From contig JAKCWW010000741.1 of NCBI GenBank assembly GCA_026260175.1, positions 1-37,282 on the forward strand: a stretch of 37,282 nucleotides of DNA. The letters are read 5' to 3'. Origin of the DNA: Reticulitermes lucifugus. Taxonomy: Eukaryota > Arthropoda > Insecta > Blattodea > Rhinotermitidae. Position 1 is the first letter of the stretch, and the number at the start of each line of letters is the position of its first letter. The notes beneath the pieces are model-generated. The model saw only the letters and a list, made by a program, of their open reading frames with translations, was not told where the DNA came from and searched no databases. This document shows, one piece after another, positions 1 to 10,387 of the stretch. The position numbers and the translations under genes are program-made.

Positions 1-334
1 TACACGTATTCACGTAAAACACACGGCCGTGTCCCCGACACAGCCACACCAGTTTTTTTATGCTGACTTTTGCTCTGTTTGACATTATACATTGTCTGAA
101 GTACATTTAACATATACGACGTTTCGGACGTTGCCTGTGCTTCGTATTGAAGCGACTAACTGGTGTGTATACTGAGAGATTACTTTGTAAATATGCGTAG
201 TTGAGTGGCTGAGCGGTTGTTAGGTTTTTAGAGAAGGCCTTTGTCGTATGTAGTTATTTTAGCGACAGCTATAATGGAAAGAGGCATGTGGATACGATAT
301 CAAAACCAAGAGATCCACAGAAGTCTCTAAAAAT

Positions 335-400
335 GTAATATACACGCCGTATACCTCCTACATGTTTCGGCCACTCATGCGGCTATCTTCAAAGAGGTGC
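335..400 (-). repeat. Short retroelement-like motif (CCGAAACATG type)
   Basis: Read on the minus strand this piece has GAAGATAGCCGCATGAGTGG followed by CCGAAACATG. A GAAGATGGC...CCGAAACATGT motif is common in insect dispersed repeats. A related string, TGAAGGTGGTATGC...CCGAAACATGTC, occurs at about 17501-17533 on the plus strand. It is too short to assign to a family. Confidence 0.3.
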
Positions 401-747
401 ATTGCAAAGAATAAATACATCGAAATTTTACAGAATTCTTTGGAACCAATGCACAGACATAAAATATTAAATATTAAAAGTAATACATGGTTTAAAATAT
501 ATAGTACAGATTGAAATACAGATAAAAATATTTGTGATTGATTCTGATGGATATCAAATAGCACGTGTGTAATAAATCACCATCCGAATATTGATTTTGT
601 GTGTATGCAGACCACTCTGTATTCTGAATACAGATATTGAAATCGTATCTAATTCCTCATTGCACAGTTATGGATCATTTAAAAATGGAAACCGGCATGT
701 TTTGTCCACTGTTTAGATTAGTCTGGCCCAGTATTCGAAAGTTTCAC

Positions 748-1030
748 GTTTCAGTCCCATCCATCCATTCATTCATTCATTCCGTAGTCTGTCTTACGAC
801 AGGTCCTTAGCCTCTACCAAAGCGATTTCTCCATAGTGTGCGATCTAGTGCTTCCTCTTTCAATTTACATTATCTTCTCTTTTCCTTAAGGTCATCCAGT
901 GGCTGCTACGTCTTCTCCCTCGTCTTCCCGTAATTTCTATCCTTCTAACTTTCCTTCAATCACGTGTTTTAGAAGGCAGTTTCTACGCAAGGTGTTACCA
1001 ATCCAGTTAGCCTTTCTTCTTTGTATTGTA
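748..1030 (-). mobile_element. LINE 3' end remnant (C-terminus of ORF2 plus tail)
   Basis: Read on the minus strand, this encodes RKANWIGNTLRRNCLLKHVI, then IEITGRRGRRR after a frameshift. It ends in a (GAAT)n/(GGAT)n tetranucleotide tail at about 748-780. The same protein text and 3' sequence occur on the plus strand at about 6869-7250, so this is a dispersed family. The peptide resembles the C-terminal tail of non-LTR retrotransposon ORF2 proteins. The short-repeat 3' tail suits RTE- or CR1-like elements, but the clade is not decided. The copy is 5'-truncated and carries a frameshift and stops, so it is dead. Confidence 0.75.
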
Positions 1031-1377
1031 TGTATGTAGTCCCATCCGTCGTCATTAATATTAAACAAATAGAGTAGGTATGTAATCTGTCAGCATAATC
1101 GCAACCAATTACATATCATGTATAGCCTACTCCAGAAAATTGACACTGTGCAATATAGTATTGTTATAATGAATGAGCCTCTGTATGAAAATTTGGGAGA
1201 AACACATGTATTGGTTGCGGAATAAACAGGGTTTGAAAATAGGGGCTGGGTTATGCCGGCTCAGGATAAACTCGCATTTTCGAGCTTTTGGAAACAATCC
1301 TTCCTATATCTTAAATCAAAGTGAAGGCATGTCAGAATTTCAAGAAAATTTCTGTGTCACTGAGTGTGTTTAAAAGG

Positions 1378-1640
1378 CAAAACTCGTCAAGGCACAGAGG
1401 AGGAATATAGGTATAGCTCTATTCTTTCTTTAACTTCGGCAATAGATAAGGGTGGGTGGTCAACGCCACGGCCTGACCGCTTTACTCCCGGGAAAGAGCC
1501 GCGGTATCCGTTTTATAGGGGGCTGAGTGGGCCCCAGGGCAGATCTGGACAGGTGTGGGAAATATTGTCCCCACCAAGATTCGATCCCCGGACCGTCCAG
1601 TCCGTAGCGAGTATCTAAACCGACTACGTTAACCCAGCTC
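1378..1640 (-). mobile_element. SINE family C, copy 1
   Basis: The minus strand carries the tRNA-like head (GACTCGCTACGGACTGGACG region, with a box B-like GGGGATCGAATC at about 1581-1592). The central block CCTGGGGCCCACTCAGCC and the distal GTTGACCACCCACC and AAAGAATAGAGC strings follow. Other copies lie at about 18370, 20128, 31139 and 37210. The 3' end is degraded. Confidence 0.85.
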
Positions 1641-2281
1641 ACTCACTGGGTGGATTATGAATATTAAAACCGAATATTTTTATAAAAAAATGTTAGTTTT
1701 TTTTCAGAAAAATATCCACCTTTATATGTACAAGCTAAATAAATACTGCACTTACAAATACAGAGGAAATGTACCAAACAATATTTTTTACAAATTTTTT
1801 TTTGTCCTGTTATTTGATGAGATGTTTCTGCCGAAGCTCTGAAAGGTTGGAAGAATACGTCTTTCAGATTATGATGTATTTGGCAGTTGGTGTGTTCCCT
1901 GAGGGTATAAAAAATTTGAGTGTTTGTTATTGTAACGAACAACCATTACTTTCTCATATTGTGTTAATGACAGTCGATCGTGGAAAAATAAACAGGGATG
2001 CTTGGGTGTTGTAGTTTCGGAATTGATTAGGGGCTGCTTTACCAGTAATATCTGCGTTCATCACTCGCCTTAAAATTGGACTGCACATTTATTTTGGTTA
2101 AGACAGGTCCGTTGTTTAATCTCTCTCCTTTGTTCTGCTGCAACTTGTGATCCTGTTGATTTACGCAGATCAATCACGTGGATTGCAACGAGTTAGGGTG
2201 CAAATGGGTCAAGCTTTTTAGAGAAAAATATTTTTTGTTGATGGCAAACAATTAATTTCATACTTCTTGCTATATCTTGAA

Positions 2282-2424
2282 GGCGAGATGTTAGAAGAGG
2301 GAATGAGAAGAAAGATGGGGAATGGATGGAAAGTGGCGAGAATGAGAGAGTAAAGTATTGGAGAAAGAAGGAATGAAAGGGAGACAAATGACGTGCGAGA
2401 GAGAAAGAGGCGAAAAGACCGAGA
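2282..2424 (+). repeat. Purine-rich (GA) tract
   Basis: The plus strand is almost entirely A and G with few interruptions for about 140 bases. Minus-strand reading frames here are low-complexity products of the tract and not genes. Confidence 0.7.
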
Positions 2425-3639
2425 CGTAATCAGTTGTATAGTCGTGCCAAGAAATGTCGCTGATTTGCATGGTTACTGCATAAACTGTCACGGGCTCCAT
2501 CGCAGAACCTCGGGTTAAATCCAGTGTGATTTCATGTGAGATTCTTGGTGGAAGAATTGGTACTGCAGCAGGGTTTTCAGCGAGTTTATTCGACTTTCGC
2601 CGCTAATTATCATTCCATATTTGTTTTATAGTCTTCTACACCCCCACCTGCCAGTCCGCCTTCCTTTGCTGTGTGCCACAAACACGAGCAGGCAGCATTT
2701 AACCTATCCTCGGTCTTGAATTCGGAGGCCTGGGCCCTGACCCTGCTGTTGGCTGGGTACAAAGCAACGTAACGTAAATTATGTGCAACAAGAGTTTCGG
2801 CTGTGGTTAAGAAAAATTCTTCTCATTTCCTGGGTGTCATGCGGTCTTGGTTACTTAATGTCTCTGTTTTTACTATGTAAGTGATGTGTGGACATACTTC
2901 ACGCTTCCCGAACAATAGAATATTTAGGCCTGTTGATTCTTGGGTTGTTAAATCGGTGTTTCACATTTAAAATTATATAAACTATAACAGGATAGGAAGA
3001 TGATAGTGACCAGTGAATTTCTGAAGTTTGAAAGTTTGCCTGCTGTTTTGTATTTGTGTAAAGAAATGTATCTCGTATTAAGGAAAGTACATGGACAGAG
3101 GGTGGTTGAGTGTATGGCGTGAGGAGAACATCTGTGCCTAGGAGGACGAAGATAATATTATAATAAGGAGCTTCAAATCTTTGCCAAATATTATTAGGGT
3201 AAACAAATAAAGGAGAATGAGACCTGGGTGAAATAGGTAAAGAAAACTATGGCTTGGAAGAGATGGACATAAATGGAAAGTTGATATTTTAACAGGTCTT
3301 AAAATGGGTTGGATATTTTGGATTGGATTCATTGTTCTCAGAACAGGGATAAATAGCGGGCTTTTCTCAAACCCCGTGTTCTATATAATGTGGGAATTCC
3401 TTGACTAGCTGAGGAACTATGAGTTTTTCAAGGATTTTGATGGAGTCAGAGATGAGAGGACAGTGTGCTCATTCCATTCATATCATGTAAAACGATACTC
3501 TTATGTCCAGAAGACCATTGAGGCTGTGCAAATATGTCTGATGTTCTGTAACATGCTCTGTGCCGTCGTACTGTCGTACGTAATGCTGAACGTGTTTATA
3601 GTGATAGTTTAAACAACAATGCTCTTTTGCTTCTTACAG

Positions 3640-3712
3640 TTGTACGAGATAAATGACGATCCCAAGAGGAAGGAATTCCTGGACGACCTGTTCAGTTTTA
3701 TGCAGAAGCGGG
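3640..3712 (+). CDS. retn: Internal exon of dead ringer/ARID3 transcription factor (start of ARID domain)
   Basis: The 73-nt exon translates in one frame to 24 residues plus one base. It starts LYEINDDPKRKEFLDD and ends FMQKR, with a split glycine codon. This matches the opening helix of the ARID domain in the dead ringer/ARID3 family, sequence-specific nuclear DNA-binding proteins that regulate embryonic patterning and neural development. Splice signals are clear: a pyrimidine-rich stretch and TTCTTACAG end at 3639, and GTAAGT starts at 3713. The intron is phase 0 on the 5' side and phase 1 on the 3' side. In known family members the residue before LYE is Q, and TPIN follows the glycine, so the flanking exons should supply these. 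I could not find either exon here, so the introns are long. An ATG at 3619 lies in the polypyrimidine tract and is not a start. The exon is uninterrupted and GC-richer than its surroundings, as expected under coding constraint. An isolated exon duplicate is possible but unlikely given the intact splice sites. Confidence 0.93.
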
Positions 3713-3787
3713 GTAAGTCCATTCACTCTGTACGTCACAGGCAGTACTTATACTGTAATAAGCTAAGTTATGTACATTTGGTTGACT

Positions 3788-3800
3788 ACTGCGGAAGGAC
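3788..3800 (+). repeat. Target-site duplication (left) of SINE B copy 1
   Basis: ACTGCGGAAGGAC occurs here and again, identically, at 4067-4079, exactly bracketing the SINE. A perfect 13-bp duplication is the expected product of LINE-assisted retroposition. Confidence 0.9.
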
Positions 3801-4066
3801 GGTAGCACGCTGTGGCGCAGGTGGTTGAGGTACTGCGCTACAAGCCGGAAGGTCATAATCCTTTCGGTCGCACTATGGCCCTGGAGTCGACTCAACATCT
3901 ACAAGAAATGAGTACCAGGAATATTCCCTGGGGGGTAAAGGCGGACGGTGCGTAGGGCTGACAACCTTACCACCTTCACGTGCCGATTGTCTAGAAATCT
4001 GGGAGCCTCAATCTCCTGGAACCCTAAGGGCCTGTCCAGGCCTCTAATGGGATTGCTTTACCTTTT
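3801..4066 (+). mobile_element. SINE family B, copy 1 (box B deleted)
   Basis: The head carries TGTGGCGCAGGTGGTTGAGG, matching a tRNA box A (TRGCNNAGYNGG), followed by TACTGCGCTACAAGCCGGAAGGT. The central block shared with family C (GGCCCTGG...GAGTACCAGGAAT...GGTAAAGGCGG) and a 3' TTTACCTTTT tail follow. Compared with copy 2, about 40 bases that include box B are missing right after GGAAGGTC. The element is bracketed by perfect 13-bp duplications (3788-3800 and 4067-4079) and begins 88 bases past the retn splice donor. Confidence 0.92.
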
Positions 4067-4079
4067 ACTGCGGAAGGAC
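4067..4079 (+). repeat. Target-site duplication (right) of SINE B copy 1
   Basis: ACTGCGGAAGGAC is identical to 3788-3800. Confidence 0.9.
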
Positions 4080-5812
4080 CTTTAAGAACAAGAGAAAGAC
4101 ATTTCCACATTTTGCATCCTAGCCTCTTACTTTTCACTTCGTATTTTGTATTTCTGAAGTGTGACTTGAGTCTTATCATCCAGCACGATTTGTTCAAATG
4201 TTTCTAGGAGAAAAGTGTCAGAAGTTTATCTAGGCAGGATGTTTGTAAATGTCGGCTATCAATTTAATAACTAATTGCAGTGCTTGCGGATATAAAAATG
4301 ATCAATACGCAAAGTCATTATACTAATTATTAGAATTAGTTGGCATGAAAATATTTCTCTACTGAACGTGATTAATTTTTGCAGCGGATTTTGGAAAAGT
4401 AAACTTACTGTCGGAATGTATTTATCCCTCAGTCCTTTAATATCTGGTAAAATTACATGTTTTATTCTTGTTAGGCATTTCAAGTGCTAATTAATCCCAT
4501 AGTATTAATTTATCTACTTAAGGAAGTCACTGTATAACAATCTTTTCATGAGAAATGAGGAATGCTTTAAATAATAAAAAGTTATAAATAAAGAGGTTTG
4601 GGTCTAGTTTTAGCCTTTAATTCTTTCCGTTTTCTCCTTTTGATTCTTCTTTCTTTCGTCCTTTCTTTTTCCGATGTGTTCCTTTCGTTGACACATTTCA
4701 AACTCACATTCGGGTTTTAATATAAGCTAGTCTACGAGCTTTCGTAACAGGAATATTGCAGTTTCTAATTGTCCTGTATAGTCTATATACATATCTCATC
4801 TACATACGTAGGGAAATACGTTAATTCGGCACTAATATTGATTTGCGTTCATTTATTTTGCATTTATTTTATCACCAACGTTGATAATAAGTCATGACAA
4901 TTAAAGTAAGTGATTTCTTGTGTCAAATCCAGGATGTAATGTGGTGTGAAAAGAATGTGTTTAATTCCCTTCAAGTCGTATAAAAGACGATGATTGTACT
5001 TGAAATTAGATACTTTATTAGACTGCGTGTCAAGAGCGCAAGAGTTTATATCAGGCAAACATTATAAGGAAGAGACAAAAACACACTTCGCAAAATCTAA
5101 ATTAAGAAAGGAGGAAAATAGCAGTAATTGCACCTAATACGAGGAAATAGAAATATCGCTTAGTATATGACAACGATAAGAATAATGACTAAAGACAATA
5201 ATAATGAAACTTACACGTACATGTCACACAGAAGGTAAAAAACTTATGGGCACTCAGCGTGTCATGGAATTTCCCGTCGTTTATGGAACCTGAAATGTTA
5301 TTATCATGTTAAGAAGCCACCACCGGCCCAAATCGTGACGAGTTTAAGACAGTTCTTACACCATTTATTTAAGATCTTTAACTATATTATTCTCATTTTA
5401 ACACTTAGATCTCGTCACTTCTCTCTGACTTCCAGCCTTTATGACCAAACCTTTGTATTCATTTCCCATGCTTGCTTCGTACCGTATCCATATTATCCGC
5501 CTTGATTAATAACTTAGCCTTAATGCTGATAATTAAAATTCTGTTGTTGCCTCATTAATATGAGTAGAAAGTCCAAAGTCGTTTTTTGTATTGCACAAAA
5601 TTGATGAAAAGACCAGTATGTTTCTACACATGGAAAGGCCTATCGGAATCCATTTTTCGTCGTATCTAGGTTATTGCGTATATGTTTACAGCCAGTACTG
5701 ATACTTCGTTTACTGATAATTTAATGTCTCAGCATTATTTGTCATTGCCCGGCAACAAGTGTACTTAAATGTAACACAATGGGCAAAATACTTCAACTAA
5801 AATATTTTTTTT
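4080..5812. other. AT-rich intronic stretch with no recognised element
   Basis: I see no gene, RNA or repeat that can be supported. Reading frames are short and stop-ridden. There are C/T-rich patches around 4620-4670, but nothing of defined structure. Confidence 0.5.
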
Positions 5813-5824
5813 CTTATTTCTCCT
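5813..5824 (+). repeat. Target-site duplication (left) of SINE B copy 2
   Basis: CTTATTTCTCCT is repeated exactly at 6115-6126, flanking the element. Confidence 0.88.
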
Positions 5825-6114
5825 ATAAGGTAAAGCAATCCCTGTACAAGCCTGGACAGGCCCTTAGGGTTCCAGGAGATTCAGGCTCACAGATTTCTAG
5901 ACAATCGGCACATGAAGGTGGTAAGGTTGTCAGCCCTACCCCCAGGAAATATTCCTGGTACTCGTTTCTGTTAGAGGCTGAGTCGACCCCAGGGCCACAG
6001 TGCGACCGAAAGGATTATGCCAATGAAAAATTCCAGTGACACCATTGGGAATCGAACCCCCGACCTTCCGGCTTGTAGCGCAGTGCCTCAACCAACTGCA
6101 CCACCGCGTACCCC
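5825..6114 (-). mobile_element. SINE family B, copy 2 (most complete)
   Basis: On the minus strand the element begins near 6114 with GGGGTACGCGGTGGTGCAGT, then GGTTGAGGCACTGCGCTACA. A perfect box B, GGTTCGATTCC, lies at about 6047-6057. The shared central block and a tail ending GCTTTACCTTA follow. Perfect 12-bp duplications (CTTATTTCTCCT) flank it. It faces copy 1 about 1.8 kb away, so the two could pair as a hairpin in the intron transcript. Confidence 0.92.
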
Positions 6115-6126
6115 CTTATTTCTCCT
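6115..6126 (+). repeat. Target-site duplication (right) of SINE B copy 2
   Basis: CTTATTTCTCCT is identical to 5813-5824. Confidence 0.88.
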
Positions 6127-6868
6127 GTTTGTGCAAAAATTTGATTTTTCTTAATAGCTCATAGAAAATAGAGAGATCAAGTTTGCTGAAACGGTCGTGA
6201 TTCTGAATTTTGTTGGCGAGGTTCCCTGCTCGAATCTTCGCCGCTACACCGCTCATGATAACAAGTGTTTTGTGCCGTTAAAATACTTAAATCAGGCCAC
6301 GACCAATTTTTGAACATGCCTTCGAATTTATTATTAATCACCACCCACTCGCTCCACATTATTAGTCTGCGGTATCCAGAGCCCCGTTAATCACAAAAAT
6401 AACAAATTATGGCAAATAGGTGTAGCCTGTGCTATGTTAATCATCTTATGACAGCCATATCTTAATCACGACGTTGCGGTGGTGTATTATGAGTTTCCCG
6501 ATTATGACGCGTGTTATAGAAAATGTGGCTGTAACATTCACCAGGCAGTATAAATATCGAATTACAGTTCTTTCGTTGTAATCGAGGCAAAACAGTTCAT
6601 ATCTTCATTATACTGTTGTTCTACATTTTATAAAAGTTTCCCTAATTAATATTGCGATTTCTTCGTGTTACATGCACCATATTGACTAATTTTGGTGCTC
6701 TCTGTATTCGAGATTGCAATACATGTACGTGTGTACCTGCTAATCATCGACACCTTATCCATCCGTATCGTGTCCGTGTCCGTGTCTTTGTTCCTCTTTC
6801 GTTCGGAGCGTCATATATTGCCTTCCACACTGCAGAGCCCTTCAGAAACTTATAGTCACTCACCTGAT
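6127..6868. other. Intronic stretch with no recognised element
   Basis: Only short reading frames on both strands; none resembles a known protein. There is a small CCGTGTCCGTGTCCGTGT-like repetition around 6767-6786. Confidence 0.45.
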
Positions 6869-7250
6869 TAAGAAATATCTCGCAGTCTTCTTGGACTGCT
6901 TGACCCTTCAAGATGGGACCGATAGGTTGTCCCAAAACGTCGTTATAAACTACCAATCAACGCTGCGTAACATCACAGAAGAGCAAAACTCTCAAGAAGG
7001 AAGGCTAACTAGATTGGTCACATTTCGCCTAGGAACTGCCTTCTAAAACACGTTATTAGAGGAAAGATAGAAGGAAGGCTAGACGTGACAGGAAGACGAG
7101 GAGGAAGACTTTATCTGCTACTGGATGACCTTAAGGGAACGAGGGGATACAGGAAATTGAAAGAGAAAGCACTAGATCGCAGTGTATGGAGACCTCGCTT
7201 TGGAAGAGTTTATGGACCTGTCGTAAGACCACAAAATGAATGAATGGTAC
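6869..7250 (+). mobile_element. LINE 3' end remnant, copy 2
   Basis: From 7013 to the TGA at 7241-7243 one frame stays open for 76 codons. It begins IGHISPRNCLLKHVIRGK and continues VTGRRGGR...LLLDDLKG...KALDRSVW and RFGRVYGPVV. This is the same C-terminal text as the minus-strand copy at 748-1030. Directly upstream TAG (7010-7012) replaces the TGG (W) codon of the other copy, a single-base nonsense change. The 5' part (6869-6990, GATGGGACCGATAGGT...) resembles sequence often found next to this tail in insect genomes. The copy is truncated and inactive. LINE identity is well supported; clade is not. Confidence 0.72.
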
Positions 7251-8382
7251 ATTATGAAGACTACAAGTTATGAAACTTTTAAATGGGTTATACTCTAAGA
7301 ACTTCTCTTAGTTTCTCGCTGTCTTTGGAACACATATCTTCCTCGGATTTGTTCTGAAACACCATAAACTGACATGTTATTGTAGAATCCTGCCCAACTA
7401 TGCTGTCTCTTCCCCACGTTCTTCTAACGTACGTACACACTTTCTGTGAGAGGTACGTAGACAGGGATATCCTTATCGGCACTTGGCATTATGATTAATA
7501 GGAAGAATTACATACACTGCTTTAGTACATTCCTTCCAGAATGCTTTACGAAAAGCCCTGAAGTCTTCTGATAGACACTTTCCATTAAGGAAGCCCTCTT
7601 GATGCGTAAACATGTTTTTCCCCGATACTATTCGTGATGTGTCATAAAGAATAATTATCAGAGACAGTAAGCAGTATGATTGAAGGTAGAGGCGTAACTT
7701 TGCTCGGTCGGCAAAGAGGAGGGCGAACTGTTTAAAGTCGTAGTTAATATAGCCTCTATCTCTGTCTTGCTTGCTCATTCTTATTCTTCGTAATTTCTCT
7801 TTTTTATAGAGCGGCTTGCTTTATCGATTTTTTTCTTTTTGAGGTCGAATGCTTGCAAGCTTAAGAATTTCAACCTACTCTCTGATTCTTTATTATATTT
7901 TCGGTATTAAACTCATTTTACGAGTAAATGTCTTTTGGTTCTTACATAAAACAAGTTAACCATTTTATAACCTACTTTTTACTTTATATACAACCGGGTT
8001 TAAAACTCGAACATTCTACCTTCTGCCCACACAATGCATTTATGTTTTTTGTAAGGTTCTTAGAATAAAAACGATTATTTTCTTATACAGCATTGACTGA
8101 ATGGTTCTTATAACCGAGGCGGAAAATATTTTCTACGCGGTACGATCTAAATCTTTAAATACAATTCAAGTTAATTTCAGCCTCTAGAGAATAGACTGAG
8201 GTTACGGCGATGGTAGTTGCAGGTTAACAGTTTTAATAAACGGTGTTTATTTAATGTGAAACTGTGTGCAGTTAATTCTTATATTGCTTTTGGAGGTCTA
8301 TTTATGCCAAGGAATAGGCCTATAATATATGTATCAAATTGTAACGAAACCAAACACAACATCCCTTAAACAAAGTTATAAT
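7251..8382. other. AT-rich intronic stretch with no recognised element
   Basis: The frame on the minus strand at 7473-7778 has no recognisable domain, and I treat it as chance. No repeats were identified. Confidence 0.45.
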
Positions 8383-8515
8383 GACTGCTTTGTTCTGGAA
8401 TATGACGCCGTGTCATGCCACAGTCGTTTTCCTACGTATCGAAAGAAAATATTCCTTTGAAAATTGGGAACAGATTACCCCATGGCACGGCGTCATATCC
8501 CAGAACAATGTAGTC
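8383..8515. repeat. Imperfect palindrome / snap-back repeat
   Basis: The left arm (8383-8419) and right arm (8480-8515) are reverse complements over about 36 bases with five mismatches. Both contain the TATGACGCCGTG core, and a loop of about 60 bases separates them. The arm resembles a dispersed insect repeat whose translation reads like ALFWDVTPC. A further arm-like match, CACGGCGTCGTATCCCAG, occurs at 22843-22860. This may be a foldback element or two opposed fragments of one repeat. Confidence 0.65.
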
Positions 8516-10099
8516 CTCAATCGCACCACCGTGAAAACCTCAAGACCCGCAAAGATTTGTGTGAAATTCATGTCTTATATGGGCTTACAAGTAGAGCATA
8601 ATTGTGTATTTGTAATCCAGAATACATGCTACAGGCTGCTCAGAGTATCTCTTTCCCCCCCACTCCTTTTGGCTTTCTTTCAGCTTCGTCTTGCATTTGT
8701 CCGCATCAAACAAATCGAGAAATGCTGCTCAAATTTTGGTGAACATTTAAGTGGGAAAATTTTAATAAAATCTGTTGAAGGGCGTGTTACTTTACATGAA
8801 AGCCTATAACTGTGAATGCCTATCAAGAGTACGTCGCGCTTAAAGCCTATAAAGCCCTTAAATATTTATCTAAGTAAAGGATATTACAAACAGAAGTAGG
8901 AAAAATGAAACACGCATTTTGTGGCTATTAGACCTTATAATCATATTTTCCATAAGTCTTGGGGGTCTTGATCATAATTAAAAACGAAGGTATTCTTATA
9001 CTGTGACTTCTTACCTTGAGCCTGTTAGGACTGATTTCGAAATCGCTCTTTCACTCCCCCGCCCCCCACCCATTTTACGGCATTTATAAGAGAATATAGA
9101 ACTTAGGCTTTATAACTTGGACATTTATAAGTAACAACAGAGCGACGGCATCAGAACTGTTACGCTGTCCGTAATTTCCTCACTTATTATTTTTTTTTTG
9201 CCCGTTCGTGCCTTTCGTAAATCTTATGAACAGCGGATGTTGAGTGTCTCATTGTGTCCTCTGATCTAACGAGAAAATGTTATTTCGCTTATTACATTCA
9301 AAACGTTCTCATTACACGTGGTGTTTCAAAAACGCCTGAGGGGGCACGGAAGATATATATTTACATCTAATCTGTAGGAGAGGCAACCAATCAAATACCC
9401 TGTAACAGAGTGAGGTCTCTTACAGAAGGTGCTTATTTCGATGGAAGTGCTGAAGTATCTATAAAAACCTTAACATTTCAATTCGGTCAGATATTTTTGA
9501 AGCACGCGGTATATACGCCCTACAATAGAAAGCATATATTAGGCTTCACCTAACGCGGCAAACTGTGGTTTCTAGTAGAATTGCAGTGTAAACGAAATAC
9601 GTCATACGAGACATAACAGGTAAAACAAAGGTTACTGGACAAATAGAGACTGGAATCGTGGAAGAGTGTGACATGGTGCAAAAAAAACTCGTACAGCTGA
9701 GTGTGTTGGAGTTCAGGTCGTCGCGGCGTGGAAAATGTACGATTGTAGCCTTCCTTGTTAATGCCATGTGCAATTGGGAACCAATATTTTGGAGAAAGCT
9801 CTCGTCTTCTTTCAAAATACGGACGTTAAATATCACGTCAGAGACTACGTGGTGTCCCAATAAAGACGACAGAAGCTTAGACTACAGGTGACATTAAATT
9901 CTCTGATGAATTGCTTTCATAATAGACTGCAATGAAAACATGTTGTGAAGTGTTAATTATTAGGGGTTTTTAATTCAACAATCCAAATTACCCACAACTT
10001 CAGACCACATTTCCGGTTTCGAAAAATTATACCCTATTTTAGATTGCCAACTGTTATGAGTAGCATAATGAGCGGGCACACGTCTTAAGTGCTGTATCG
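8516..10099. other. Intronic stretch with no recognised element
   Basis: The plus frame continuing to 8809 and the minus frame at 9546-9860 show no family I recognise. A C-run (9055-9070) and a T-run (9190-9200) are simple sequence. The opposed strings GTGGTGTTTCAAAAACG (9319) and GTGGTGTCCCAATAAAG (9850) are both on one strand, so they are not evidence of inverted terminal repeats. Confidence 0.4.
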
Positions 10100-10256
10100 G
10101 TGCCGGTGCTCTTTCAAGCAGCTAAGGCGGCCGGGGAGTGTCGTTCACAACCAACTCTTATATAGCGCCAACTTTGGAAATAAATCGAGCTGTACTTCTT
10201 CTCCCCCTGTGTGCCTCGTATGGCAGTTATGGGGTGATATTTACCGTTACTTTTAA
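10100..10256 (+). mobile_element. SINE family C, copy 2 (5'-truncated)
   Basis: It holds the distal part of the element: AAGGCGGCCGGGG, a degraded GTTGACCACC segment, TATAGCGCCAACTTTGG, the GTGTGCCTCGTATGGCAGTT analogue of GGGCCTTCATGGCC, and GGGGTGATATTTACC. The tRNA-like head and most of the central block are absent. A family D SINE follows within about 10 bases. Confidence 0.7.
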
Positions 10257-10265
10257 ATGCTGTAC

Positions 10266-10336
10266 GCCTGGGTCGTGACATGGCTCAGGCGGTTAGTCGC
10301 CGGCGTCTCACCACGGAGGCCCGAGTTCGATCCCAG
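10266..10336 (+). mobile_element. SINE family D, copy 1, head half
   Basis: CATGGCTCAGGCGGTTAGTC is a good tRNA box A, and GAGTTCGATCCC is a box B. The element is cut at about 10336 by the family A head and the gap. Its distal half resumes at about 10530. Confidence 0.8.
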
Positions 10337-10387
10337 CCGATCCCAGTGGCCGTGCGGTCTAAGGCGTGGGTCTTCGGCCGCTCGCTT
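10337..10387 (+). mobile_element. SINE family A, copy 1 (head only, runs into gap)
   Basis: CCAGTGGCCGTGCGGTCTAA begins a head resembling tRNA-Leu/Ser (TGGCCGNGCGGT box A, then GGCGTGGGTCTTCGGCCGCT). It is interrupted by N at 10388. Full-length relatives are at about 29556-29815 and 21695-21975. It appears to be inserted inside the family D copy. Confidence 0.8.

Larger units (their letters stand above)
1..3639 (+). other. Presumed retn intron upstream of the ARID exon
   Basis: This is AT-rich noncoding DNA. It holds a LINE 3' fragment (about 748-1030), a SINE C copy (about 1378-1640) and a purine-rich tract (2282-2424), listed separately. Outside these I see only short chance reading frames. 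No exon encoding the segment before LYE was recognised, and no promoter or first exon can be supported. The segment 1650-2280 is T- and A-rich without a recognisable element. In 2430-3639 the only signals are the splice acceptor and a short match (AATAAGGAGCTTCA at 3161-3174) to the tandem array near 36.3 kb. Confidence 0.6.

Noticed and set aside
3619..3828. ATG at 3619 as a start of a short protein
   Set aside because: The ATG is inside the polypyrimidine tract before the acceptor at 3639, and after 3712 the frame reads into intron and a SINE.
8381..8809. 142-codon plus-strand frame
   Set aside because: Its first 45 codons are a palindromic repeat and the rest has no known domain or splice context.
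9319..9870. Possible transposon ends at 9319 and 9850
   Set aside because: The similar strings are in direct orientation, not inverted, and the DNA between them encodes nothing recognisable.
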